Source: Paenibacillus aceris
GTDB lineage: Bacteria; Bacillota; Bacilli; Paenibacillales; NBRC-103111
Assembly (NCBI RefSeq): GCF_017874035.1
Contig: NZ_JAGGKV010000026.1
Coordinates: 1-64,000 of the forward strand
Length of the DNA stretch: 64,000 nucleotides
Direction of reading: 5' to 3'
The notes below the pieces were generated by a model, which was given only the letters and a program-made list of their open reading frames with translations, was not told the origin of the DNA and made no database searches. The translations under genes were made by a program, and so were the position numbers. This document shows, one piece after another, positions 19,801 to 26,634 of the stretch (within the stretch, counting starts at the first letter, position 1; each line of letters opens with the position of its first letter).

Positions 19801-20441
19801 TTCAATTCCGCATTGATCTCATTTATGGCCTCATTGTATACCTTATAATAGCTGTAATTATTATTTTTATTAACGCCATTAGCATTCCATGTAGGGTCAT
19901 TAGGCTCGTTTAGAACCTCTATGTACTTTATTTTCGGATACATTTGTTTTAGGTCTTTAATCATTCGCTTAATAACAGGCTTAACTTGGTCAGGCGAATA
20001 TCCCCATCCCGTTCTCCCCGTTATCGGTACACCTAAATTGTGTGTCATTACCTCTCCCGGGATATTAAGCATCAGAGAATCTGAAATATTGCTCAAATCC
20101 GACAAGTAATCCGTATATTTACTGTAATCAAATGTACCGGTATCTTTATCGTAAACATCATATTCATGGACCCACGCTCTGAATACTTTTGCATGAAGAC
20201 CCTGTTCATTGTAGAACTGTACATCTTCCTTCCTTTGATCCGGATAGATAGAATAGTCGGATATATTGTTATACTGTTCAGTTCTAACGAGTTCACCTTG
20301 TGAAGCGCCTAAATCCACGGATACCGTTGCGTTTGAAGCTGCATGGGCCTCTTGCGGATTTATTGGATAGATACCTAGTAAAGAGAAACAGAGAATAAAG
20401 CTAAGCGCCTTAACTATTAAACCTCTTTTTTTTGTAAACAC
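16872..20441 (-). CDS. SLH-anchored surface glycosidase-like protein
   Basis: About 1189 residues. A signal peptide ends at AHA (near residue 34). A TIM-barrel region (about 40-400) has VLNEPND (possible acid/base Glu near 179) and YITESG (possible nucleophile near 303), as in clan GH-A, closest in look to GH39. Next come a beta-sandwich, a LamG-like jelly roll (about 515-690), an Fn3 domain (about 695-790), a Ser/Gly linker, an unrecognised region and three SLH repeats (about 1010-1189) for cell-wall attachment. The start is the GTG at 20441, with AAGGAGGT 9 bases upstream; the longer ATG form (20549) would bury the signal peptide. It probably cuts a polysaccharide at the cell surface to feed the transporter encoded nearby. 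Confidence 0.8.
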   Translation of the reverse strand: MFTKKRGLIVKALSFILCFSLLGIYPINPQEAHAASNATVSVDLGASQGELVRTEQYNNISDYSIYPDQRKEDVQFYNEQGLHAKVFRAWVHEYDVYDKDTGTFDYSKYTDYLSDLSNISDSLMLNIPGEVMTHNLGVPITGRTGWGYSPDQVKPVIKRMIKDLKQMYPKIKYIEVLNEPNDPTWNANGVNKNNNYSYYKVYNEAINEINAELNPATPLLIGGPALYYLDTNWLGAFLDGYKNDPSPGKRLDFISYHAYLGPTSTGFVLYKDNPSVVANQRSQIEALLSERGLDTSIPSYITESGLYPGPLADDFTSIQTDQLRQAAGVASLQYWFLNSANNIPFNWVVRHQTNGRKDQLVSRNASGQSMPYTDKFTPYGNMVKMKSMMKKTRVLATSDAITNGKGVYALASKDNSGASIMVWNYQGVGTTDYQTVIHASNLPSIFNGKNVRVKTYKINATTSNYYSSLENSNLQMVDDKTVPHNGAYNTSVSLEPNSLQLIVLEPVFKNVFLSNSFDEEVTGANPSWTVNEPLNTAVSIANVPNTVNRSVYLYDNSTSDYAEISKAFASYSSSLNAEWRFKGETDLKNDRFQLRDGTTVATDVYVNDSGSLVANGTVIQNVSLSTWYTVKQVADPSTQKYDIYVNDALKASGLPFSTSVTSLNTISFRTGEANKNALYIDDVAVYDKTPPAWPSNKSLTYTGRSQNSISLSWSGADNTTVSYNVYNGSTLASTVVGATYTTISGLSSGMNYTFSVQAVDTFGNMSTNGPSLTVSTTSSGSSSGSSSGGGTVPVNGSNSGTGLIAGTDGKVDANSLKSALSSLKNVNVKTNGDNVNLPASGLVEASQQDGTSVTVTSANGSYVMPLSVLKLDELAETLGVNISDLFIKVTIKNVSADYAKSIAEKASSMGATVLSEAVDFSVTAQNNDGKSIEIKFGSTYISRSIDVKKPVDPNKATGALYNESTKELTFVPSTFETKDGHTVATLQRNGNSIYTVVELDKSFDDISNHWAQADIELLANKLVVNGVSEKKFDADRNISRAEFAALIVRSLGLSSAKSASSFLDVKDDAWYADAVSTASAAGIINGYENNMFRPDAPINREELAAMVVRAMSFAGVNPNVASAEEANLLIQFKDSSKIVWAQKEIAAAIHAKLINGINDEMLGADGQATRAQTATILKRFLNAVKFINE

Positions 20442-20575
20442 CTGTTGTTTACCTCCTTCTTTTATATCTGGAATGACTACTTCGTTCAATCTCTCCCCCT
20501 GCGTATCCGCAGCAAGTTTGTTGCTGACCGTATTGCCGATGATGTACATCCCCCCAAATCGACGGCACTCCCATT

Positions 20576-20589
20576 TGTAATCGTTTTCA
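20576..20589 (-). promoter_or_regulatory. cre site at the SLH gene promoter
   Basis: Minus-strand TGAAAACGATTACA matches the CcpA consensus TGWNANCGNTNNCA at every fixed position. It lies 7 bases past the -10 box at the predicted start of transcription. Confidence 0.65.
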
Positions 20590-20596
20590 ATTTTTG

Positions 20597-20662
20597 ATTA
20601 TATCTCTTGCCATAAATTACTTATAGAGGGGGATTTTAAGTTTTAGCAAGGTCATTTTTAAG
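20597..20662 (-). promoter_or_regulatory. Regulated promoter C (SLH protein gene)
   Basis: Minus strand: repeats CTTAAAAATGACC (20650-20662) and CTTAAAATCCCCC (20628-20640), 22 bp apart. The -35 position is TATAAG (20620-20625), a poor box, then a 17-bp spacer and a perfect -10 box TATAAT (20597-20602). A poor -35 fits activator dependence. The leader is about 150 bases. Confidence 0.75.
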
Positions 20663-20749
20663 ATTTAACAACGAAACACGATACAACCGTTTCACCTAGC
20701 TTCGAATTCTGGTTACGGGTATCCCATAGCGGAAGACCTTTTTATCCAC

Positions 20750-20815
20750 CTTAAAAATGACCCTGACGAAACTTAAATTAGACCCATTGAGCAATAATTT
20801 TTAACGTTATATATT
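20750..20815 (+). promoter_or_regulatory. Regulated promoter D (beta-propeller gene)
   Basis: Plus strand: repeats CTTAAAAATGACCC (20750) and CTTAAATTAGACCC (20772), 22 bp apart. The -35 box is TTGAGC, then a 17-bp spacer and -10 box TATATT (20810-20815). Geometry is the same as A-C but in the opposite direction, so the 20.6-20.8 kb region holds two back-to-back copies of the operator. Confidence 0.72.
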
Positions 20816-20900
20816 TTTCCAGAGAATACAAACTTAGATATTCACAACATCTCAAACCTATTAAGTAGAGCATAGGTGGTGATATTTAATAAGTTAAGTT

Positions 20901-20914
20901 TGAAAACGTTAACG
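20901..20914 (+). promoter_or_regulatory. cre-like site 1 in the beta-propeller gene leader
   Basis: TGAAAACGTTAACG has one mismatch (last base) to the CcpA consensus. It lies about 80 bases inside the predicted transcript, where CcpA can act as a roadblock. Confidence 0.5.
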
Positions 20915-20929
20915 TATTCCACTGTATTT

Positions 20930-20943
20930 AGAAAGCGGTTACA
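20930..20943 (+). promoter_or_regulatory. cre-like site 2 in the beta-propeller gene leader
   Basis: AGAAAGCGGTTACA has one mismatch (first base) to the CcpA consensus, 29 bp after site 1. Confidence 0.45.
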
Positions 20944-20986
20944 AAATGGTTCTGACATTATGATGAATAAGGGAGGTTTGGTGAGT

Positions 20987-22663
20987 ATGAGGAATAAAAG
21001 AATAATTTCAGTCCTAATTATGGTAAGCCTATTCTTGTCAATAGTAACGCCGACATTAGCTGCTAACGTATCTTCAGGCAAGAACAGCGACAAGCACGGT
21101 GATGGAATTGGGAGAGTAAGCGTAAGTACCGTTCCATTGCCAGAATACGTCATCTTACAAGATGCTACCTACACCTACGGCGGTAAAGTATTTGTTTCGT
21201 ATAAAACAGCGGAGGATCTTAATACGACCGATTTTTTTAATTTCGCAATGCTCAATGATGATGGAACGGATTTCAAAGTCATCTTCTCTGGTGTAATTCC
21301 GTTAAAAGAAAATACAGGCGGCATCCGGTATATGCCTTTTCAGGACAACAAACGCATCTTGCTGGGGGATTATGTGCTTGAGTGCATGCCCAATCTGGAT
21401 AAATGCAATAGCACAAACTTAGTTCCAATCGTATATCCTAAAAGCCTAGATCAAGATCCAGGTATCTCCCGTGTATGGTCAGAAATCATTATTGCACCTG
21501 ACAATAAGCATATGGCTTGGACAATACTCCTCTCCAATTACACGGCAGGTCAAGCGATCGGTGTGTTGTCACGCAAAACAGATAGCTATGAACTCGAGAA
21601 TGTACAGCTTCTTAGTACTCCAGAACCTTTTGTCAATGATCCAAATAAGCCGGGCTTTATTATTCCGCCGACCTCGTCTCGTGGAGGAGAAGTGAAGCAG
21701 TTTATTAAAGGAGGAAACGCCCTCTCCGTCGTTGGAGTCAAGGATAACGTTACCGCCGATTCTGTTGTACAGGATTTGACTTCTGACAAGGTTACCCAAA
21801 TCACGCGTACACCCGGATACGATGAAACAACCATCTTTTCTCCGGATGAGCGCCTAGGAATGGTCATGAGCACAAGGTTTTCCAAACAAACAGATCCGGC
21901 CATATTCGGAATCTTGCCTAGGCCTGCATATGCCGGTTCAGGGATTAATGGCATTTTGTATTTTTATTCTGTAGCTGGCGTACGCACTTTCCGAAGCGGT
22001 GACATCGGGCCGGCATTAGTGGACATTGATCGTTCTATGAACGAACCCGGATATCAAGGCATACAACTTTCGACAGATGAAAATTGGGTTTTCCACTCAC
22101 CGATGTCCTGGCATCCTGATGGAAAAAGTGCCATGTGGATTGAGGGACGCAGAGGCTTAGATGATGATTTACATAAGCGGCTTCAGAAAGTAAACCTACT
22201 TGATTATAAGCCACATAAAACGATCCCTATTAAACCGACTACGGATAATATCCCGTATGCGACAAATGATTTAACAAAGTTAACTTCCAGTTCTAATGGA
22301 AATGTTCAGGGGAAGATTGCCGGAAAAAAATCGGGCTACATCGATTATGTCAATACAACATCCCCTTATCTATCGGGCAAATCGGAAGCGCAATACGTCA
22401 ACTTTAGTGATGACGGTGTAAATGTCTATAATGGCTATGAGAAGTATAATTACAATTATCTCGGTGAATCCGTTTATGAAGCGAACCTTCAATTAACCGG
22501 TAAGCAGCCGGGTGAAATGAATTTAAGAGCAACCTTCTCATCCATTCTAGGGGACACTCCTGCTAGGCTGTTGTTCGACACAGCTGCAGACGGTAAACCT
22601 AAGAGCTACGGATATGCGACATTTAAAGGAACCACGCTGCATATCGAAGACCTTTTGGAGTAA
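20987..22663 (+). CDS. Secreted beta-propeller protein of unknown function
   Basis: About 558 residues. A signal peptide (MRNKRIISVLIMVSLFLS ... LAAN) is followed by a domain rich in short beta blades of the TolB/PD40 kind (FSPDERLGMVMS, MSWHPDGKSAMWIEGRRG) and a C-terminal beta-rich part. There is no lipobox, membrane helix or SLH domain. It is divergently transcribed from the SLH glycosidase-like gene and carries the same operator, so it is most likely a secreted glycan-binding or glycan-cleaving partner. Oligogalacturonate lyases (PL22) are also seven-bladed propellers, but I cannot confirm their catalytic residues. GGGAGG stands 10 bases before the ATG at 20987. A GTG at 20981 is possible. 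Confidence 0.65.
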   Translation: MRNKRIISVLIMVSLFLSIVTPTLAANVSSGKNSDKHGDGIGRVSVSTVPLPEYVILQDATYTYGGKVFVSYKTAEDLNTTDFFNFAMLNDDGTDFKVIFSGVIPLKENTGGIRYMPFQDNKRILLGDYVLECMPNLDKCNSTNLVPIVYPKSLDQDPGISRVWSEIIIAPDNKHMAWTILLSNYTAGQAIGVLSRKTDSYELENVQLLSTPEPFVNDPNKPGFIIPPTSSRGGEVKQFIKGGNALSVVGVKDNVTADSVVQDLTSDKVTQITRTPGYDETTIFSPDERLGMVMSTRFSKQTDPAIFGILPRPAYAGSGINGILYFYSVAGVRTFRSGDIGPALVDIDRSMNEPGYQGIQLSTDENWVFHSPMSWHPDGKSAMWIEGRRGLDDDLHKRLQKVNLLDYKPHKTIPIKPTTDNIPYATNDLTKLTSSSNGNVQGKIAGKKSGYIDYVNTTSPYLSGKSEAQYVNFSDDGVNVYNGYEKYNYNYLGESVYEANLQLTGKQPGEMNLRATFSSILGDTPARLLFDTAADGKPKSYGYATFKGTTLHIEDLLE

Positions 22664-22692
22664 GCGTTAGTTTGGGATTACGCATATGTAAC

Positions 22693-22737
22693 AAAACGCC
22701 AGGTTACGGGCTCTTCCGTAAACTGGCGTTTGTTTTG
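22693..22737 (+). terminator. Terminator of the beta-propeller gene
   Basis: Long stem AAACGCCAG...TTACGG / CCGTAA...CTGGCGTTT followed by TGTTTTG, 30 bases past the stop. Confidence 0.85.
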
Positions 22738-22852
22738 AATTTATTGATATTAAGGTATCAAATTAAACACCCTATAAATAATTACAGCAGCCTTAACTCA
22801 CCATAATTTAGGTGACATGGGTATGGTGCTTGCAGTGTCCTTCATAGAAAAT

Positions 22853-22889
22853 AGGGAGCAGATGTCGCATAATCTGCTCCCTTGTTTTT
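22853..22889 (+). terminator. Second terminator-like hairpin
   Basis: Perfect 11-bp arms AGGGAGCAGAT / ATCTGCTCCCT with TGTTTTTC after it. No gene on the plus strand ends here, so it may close a short untranslated transcript or be left over from a deleted gene. Confidence 0.65.
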
Positions 22890-22921
22890 CCACTATTGTT
22901 CTGCGTATGTTCAATAAGCTC

Positions 22922-23216
22922 TTACACGATACAACTCATCGAAACCCTCAAAGAGTTCTGGCACTTGAAGTTCTTCACAACACTTTTAAGTCCAATTTCT
23001 GGGACTTTATCTTTTCCTGTACGAACATCATTTCTCTTCGCAGATACAGCATAGTCTGGTTCAAAAAAGTACCCTATAACCTCAAAATTATGTTCTTGGT
23101 TTCGTGGCATATTGCTGCCGCCAAAGAAAATAATTCATTACCTCATCATGTGGTAATACCCACTCTCTTGAGTCGAAGGTTGCTCTCCATCGGAAATGGG
23201 ATAAGGTTCTTGTCAC
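22922..23216 (-). pseudogene. Decayed tRNA-His guanylyltransferase-like remnant
   Basis: On the minus strand one frame reads FDSREWVLPHDEVMNYFLWR, which resembles the Thg1 motif FD(A/S)R...LP...EV.NYF.WRQ. It then stops, and the neighbouring frame continues as EHNFEVIGYFFEPDYAVSAK. The N-terminus and any start are missing. At least one frameshift and a truncation are needed to explain it. The second part may not belong to the same original gene. Recognition is from the short motif only. Confidence 0.45.
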
Positions 23217-23319
23217 CTATAATTATTTATTGAGCTCTCGGGATATACTAACAATACTTCCCACATTAGCTATCGAGTGGAATAAATATTTTATTTTGAC
23301 AATTAAGGAGTTGTTACCA

Positions 23320-24327
23320 TTGGTCGGTTCTCATGTTATTGGACTGTCTTCAACGGAAATATCCGCATTGTGGTCATCTTACATTAGTGACAGTTTAGCG
23401 ATATGTATCTCCAAGTATTTACTAAAAATAACTGAAGACGACGAAGTAAAGCCACTTGTTGAATTATCGTTGACCTTAGCGCAATCACACATAGAAACCA
23501 TTCAGCATCTTTTTGACAAGGAAAAATTCCCTATCCCCATTGGATTTACTGATACAGATGTCAATATTACAGCCCCCCCGCTATTTTTCGATACATTCCC
23601 TCTGAGTTATGTGTATTCTGTGGGCCGAATTGGCCTGACGAAGTATGCCTTGTTTTTATCTAACACAGCTCGAGAGGATGTAAGAAACTATTTTACTCAG
23701 TGTCTACAGTCCACAACTGATTTGTACAACAGATCCATCACACTTATGTTAAGCAAAGGAGTCTACGATCGACCTCCAATGATCCCTTATCCGGAGCATG
23801 CTACCTTTATTAAAAAGAAAGAAAACTTTCTGTCCAAATGGTTTTGGCCGCAGAGAACGCTGAATGTAATGGAAATATCCGAAATGTTCTTCAACATAGA
23901 ACGGAATTATTTCGGACTAATCCTTCTTACAGCTTTTATGCAAGTAGTTAAGGACGAACATATTAAGCGTTTACTGGCAAGGGGAAAACAACTGTCTATG
24001 GATCAAATCAAATTCATCAATGATAAGTTGGTTCAAGATGATTTGCTCGGGACAATCATGGTCAATACAGAAGTCACTACATCAACGGTATCCCCTTTTT
24101 CTGATAAATTGATCCTAAATCTACTTAACATACTTAATTCATCAGCTCTCACTTATCTTGGAAATGCGCTATCCGTGACGACGCGACTTGATTTGGCTGG
24201 TGAGTATTCCAAGCTTATGGTTGAAGTAATGAGTTTCGGTAAAGATGTAACTGATCTGCTGATTGAAAGGGAATGGCTAGAAGAGCCTCCGTTTACCCCT
24301 GACCGGAAGAAACTTGCAGGCGTCTAA
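23320..24327 (+). CDS. DUF3231 protein (sporulation-associated family)
   Basis: About 335 residues in two similar helical halves. Each contains the family pattern LSSTEISALW...DSLAICISKYLL and FPIPIGFTDTDVNITAPPLF...YSVGRIGLTKYALFLS...REDVRNYF. Proteins of this family are widespread in spore formers and often linked to sporulation, but no biochemical role is established to my knowledge. The TTG at 23320 is preferred as start because AAGGAG lies 9 bases upstream. The open frame runs back to 23230 without a better signal. TATACTA near 23250 resembles a sporulation-type -10 box, without a clear -35 box. Confidence 0.75.
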   Translation: MVGSHVIGLSSTEISALWSSYISDSLAICISKYLLKITEDDEVKPLVELSLTLAQSHIETIQHLFDKEKFPIPIGFTDTDVNITAPPLFFDTFPLSYVYSVGRIGLTKYALFLSNTAREDVRNYFTQCLQSTTDLYNRSITLMLSKGVYDRPPMIPYPEHATFIKKKENFLSKWFWPQRTLNVMEISEMFFNIERNYFGLILLTAFMQVVKDEHIKRLLARGKQLSMDQIKFINDKLVQDDLLGTIMVNTEVTTSTVSPFSDKLILNLLNILNSSALTYLGNALSVTTRLDLAGEYSKLMVEVMSFGKDVTDLLIEREWLEEPPFTPDRKKLAGV

Positions 24328-24352
24328 ATTAGTCGATTGTTTAAACTTCATA

Positions 24353-24661
24353 CTAAGAGTGCCTCCTTGATGGTGTTGGGTAATTACCCGTCGACAAACC
24401 CATCATACCGGGGCGCTCCTTCCACAAGGTAGGCGCAAACTGTGGCAGCAAATCATCCAAGGCAAGTAAAGCACCTTGCTTTAGCAACGTATCTTCGCCC
24501 CCGTGAGGTAAGATCAGATCAGGCAGTTCATTAGCAGCAATTTTAACATTTAAGCCCATTGTAAAGTCAGTGCCACCATTCCAAGGGAGCGTTGATGTTT
24601 TAACTGCGATACCTGTTTGCTCCGTAACATATTTCATCTGCTTATCGTCTGGCCCGGGCAT
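24353..24661 (-). pseudogene. Truncated LplA-type binding protein
   Basis: The fragment MKYVTEQTGIAVKTSTLPWNG followed by GLNVKIAANELPDLILPHGG matches residues about 60-130 of the LplA/LipO class, including the binding protein at 9505-11091 (WNGGTNYLNQLNLKIAANEMPD). The signal peptide, lipobox and the last ~400 residues are missing. The remaining frame ends in unrelated sequence. Not functional. Confidence 0.75.
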
Positions 24662-24785
24662 ACTTCCCCGAATTCCGTTGCGCCGTTGGCAGCAAAATCT
24701 TGTCTCACCATCCCCTCCACCTGATCTTGAATCAGATTGAAAGGTTGCCTTGAAGATTCCTTTTCTTCAGTTAACTTGAGTTACA

Positions 24786-25130
24786 TTACATTCCTGGATA
24801 ACGTCCACCGAAAGCTTTTGGGCTAACGGCATCAATGTGTGCCAGATCCTCGGAGGTAAGTTCAATATCGGCTGCTGCAATATTTTCTTCAAGATACTTG
24901 CGGTGTTTTGTTCCCGGAATCGGCAACGCGTCTTTTACTATTGTCCAAGCTATCGCCAGTTGAACAATGGAGCAGTTCTTTTCTTTGGCGATTTCGTTTA
25001 GTTTGTCGACGATGTCAACGTTTTTCTGAAAGTTCTCCCCATGGAAACGCGGCAGATTTCTGCGAATGTTATCAGCTTTCAAATCCTCGAATTTACGAAG
25101 TTCATCGGTAATAAAGCCTCTGCTTAGAGA
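24786..25130 (-). pseudogene. 3' fragment of an aldo/keto reductase gene
   Basis: About 115 C-terminal residues of an AKR: LSRGFITDELRKFEDL, NFQKNVDIVDKLNEIAKEK, QLAIAWTIVKDALPIPGTKH, RKYLEENIAAADIELT. The N-terminal two thirds, with the Asp/Tyr/Lys/His catalytic set, is gone. Homology stops exactly at a perfect G/C-rich inverted repeat (25131-25162), which marks the deletion point. Confidence 0.8.
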
Positions 25131-25162
25131 ACGCGGCTGCCGATCCATGTCGGCAGCCGCGT
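25131..25162. repeat. G/C-rich inverted repeat at a gene breakpoint
   Basis: Arms ACGCGGCTGCCGA / TCGGCAGCCGCGT (13 bp, perfect) around a 6-base loop. It looks like a terminator stem from a deleted neighbour but has no T-tract on either strand. Confidence 0.6.
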
Positions 25163-25479
25163 CTAAGTTGCTTATTAAGCTAAAGTTTACTGATCGAGTA
25201 ATGTGTTGCCACGCACCAGCTAAATAAGATTACCTTCCCAATCAACAAAAATCAGTTGGTCTTTGGAAGTAGGCACCATTCGATAATTGTCCTAACAAGC
25301 CCATGTGTGATAATACGATCATCCCAAATTGGAGTTTGTACTCTAATCCAACCCTTGATGATAATGATTTTCTAAGCCCCCAAACTCCTTACCCTGTATT
25401 ACAATATGTGGTGTTTTATCATGGTCTGACTGCGCTACATGATATGAAACAATTAATATCTTATACGCTCCGAGATTCC
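25163..25479. other. Intergenic, no gene seen
   Basis: 317 bases between the aldo/keto reductase fragment and the ger operon. Open frames are short and lack ribosome binding sites. A brief minus-strand frame (MVPTSKDQLIFVDWEGNLI) could be a relic but is too short to name. No terminator was found for the ger operon. Confidence 0.5.
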
Positions 25480-26634
25480 TCAATCTTTCTTTTTAAGTAT
25501 TTTAGCAATCCCTACATCAGTTATTCCTATATTTACATCGATCTCCCCTAAAGACTCCGGCGTTAAAGGCAAAGCCCCATTTTTCTCAAGTCGGTGCCAT
25601 TCCTTCGGATTGGATCGGTAGAGTGAATTAGAAAGGCCTAGAAGGTCTGCATCTGATTTAAGGCCGACCAAATAGGTTTTTTGAATCTGCTTCCTTATTT
25701 CCTTTTCAGCGAGCTCTTTCAGATCACTCTCCCTAGCTGGCTTTTCTTGCTCCGTTACCGAGCCTTGCATTTTGACTTTAATGTGAAATGTTAGCTTGCC
25801 GTTCGATAGCTTGGGTTCGATGGAGGGTTTAATCTTTGTAACAACCATCATCGCAATTGGTTTGTTGTCAATCTGAAGCATCAAAGGGGTGCGTACAGTT
25901 TCTTTCTCCATCCATCGTAGACCCATAGTATCGTCAAGCTTAAAGCACCCTAGCAATTGTTTATTTTGTATGGCGCATACCCCATCTTGTTGAAGCTGTG
26001 GCGACGGCTTTTTGTTCTCTACCCAGTTAGTTTCATTGACGGTTAATTCGGGAAGCAACAGGATTTGACTATTTTCATCCCATTTCCAAATAAATTTGTA
26101 CAAATATAATGGAGCAACAAGTGAACTTTGGGAATAACGGTCACGCGGGTTATTTAATTGTGAATAAAGCGTTGACATGTTTTGGGTAGGGCTTGTGTTA
26201 AATATATCCTCTATCGAGCCATGAGTTGCCATAGTCCAAATGGTATACCGAAACTCATAATACCTGTCCATTTGGTCCAAAACTCCATGAACGACATCCT
26301 CCCTCAACGCCGCTTCCGTAAATGCTAAAGTTTTCACATGACTCCAGGACAATCTTTGCTGTGACGTCTTGTAAAGATCAAAAATAGCTTCATCCACGGT
26401 TCTACCTTCACCCTTGCCAATGGAAACCACCTCCTTGCTCATCCCGGCTCCTGCTTCTTTCTTGGCAATATTATTTAAACTGATCATCTGGGTATAGAAC
26501 ACCACTTTGCCTTTTACATAATCAATACCAATCGAATTGACATAGGCTAGATGCTCAATCTCCCTTAACCCCCAGCAACCGGTAAGCAGTAGAGGGAGAA
26601 TTCCAATCACCAATAAAAGTGGTATTAACCTCAC
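25480..26634 (-). CDS. Ger(x)C family spore germination lipoprotein
   Basis: 384 residues. The signal peptide ends in the lipobox LLTGC, followed by the family-typical WGLREIEHLAYVNSIGIDY. This is the C-subunit of a GerA-type nutrient germinant receptor, a lipoprotein of the spore inner membrane. Length and domain order are normal. The GTG start overlaps the stop of the A-subunit gene (GTGA), and GGAGA lies about 10 bases upstream. It is the last gene of a three-gene operon ordered B-A-C. Confidence 0.92.
   Translation of the reverse strand: MRLIPLLLVIGILPLLLTGCWGLREIEHLAYVNSIGIDYVKGKVVFYTQMISLNNIAKKEAGAGMSKEVVSIGKGEGRTVDEAIFDLYKTSQQRLSWSHVKTLAFTEAALREDVVHGVLDQMDRYYEFRYTIWTMATHGSIEDIFNTSPTQNMSTLYSQLNNPRDRYSQSSLVAPLYLYKFIWKWDENSQILLLPELTVNETNWVENKKPSPQLQQDGVCAIQNKQLLGCFKLDDTMGLRWMEKETVRTPLMLQIDNKPIAMMVVTKIKPSIEPKLSNGKLTFHIKVKMQGSVTEQEKPARESDLKELAEKEIRKQIQKTYLVGLKSDADLLGLSNSLYRSNPKEWHRLEKNGALPLTPESLGEIDVNIGITDVGIAKILKKKD

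Noticed and set aside
22817..23233. 138-codon plus-strand open frame
   Set aside because: It runs across a terminator hairpin and antisense to the Thg1-like remnant; no ribosome binding site.
25303..25551. 82-codon plus-strand open frame
   Set aside because: It overlaps the end of the Ger(x)C gene antisense and has no support.
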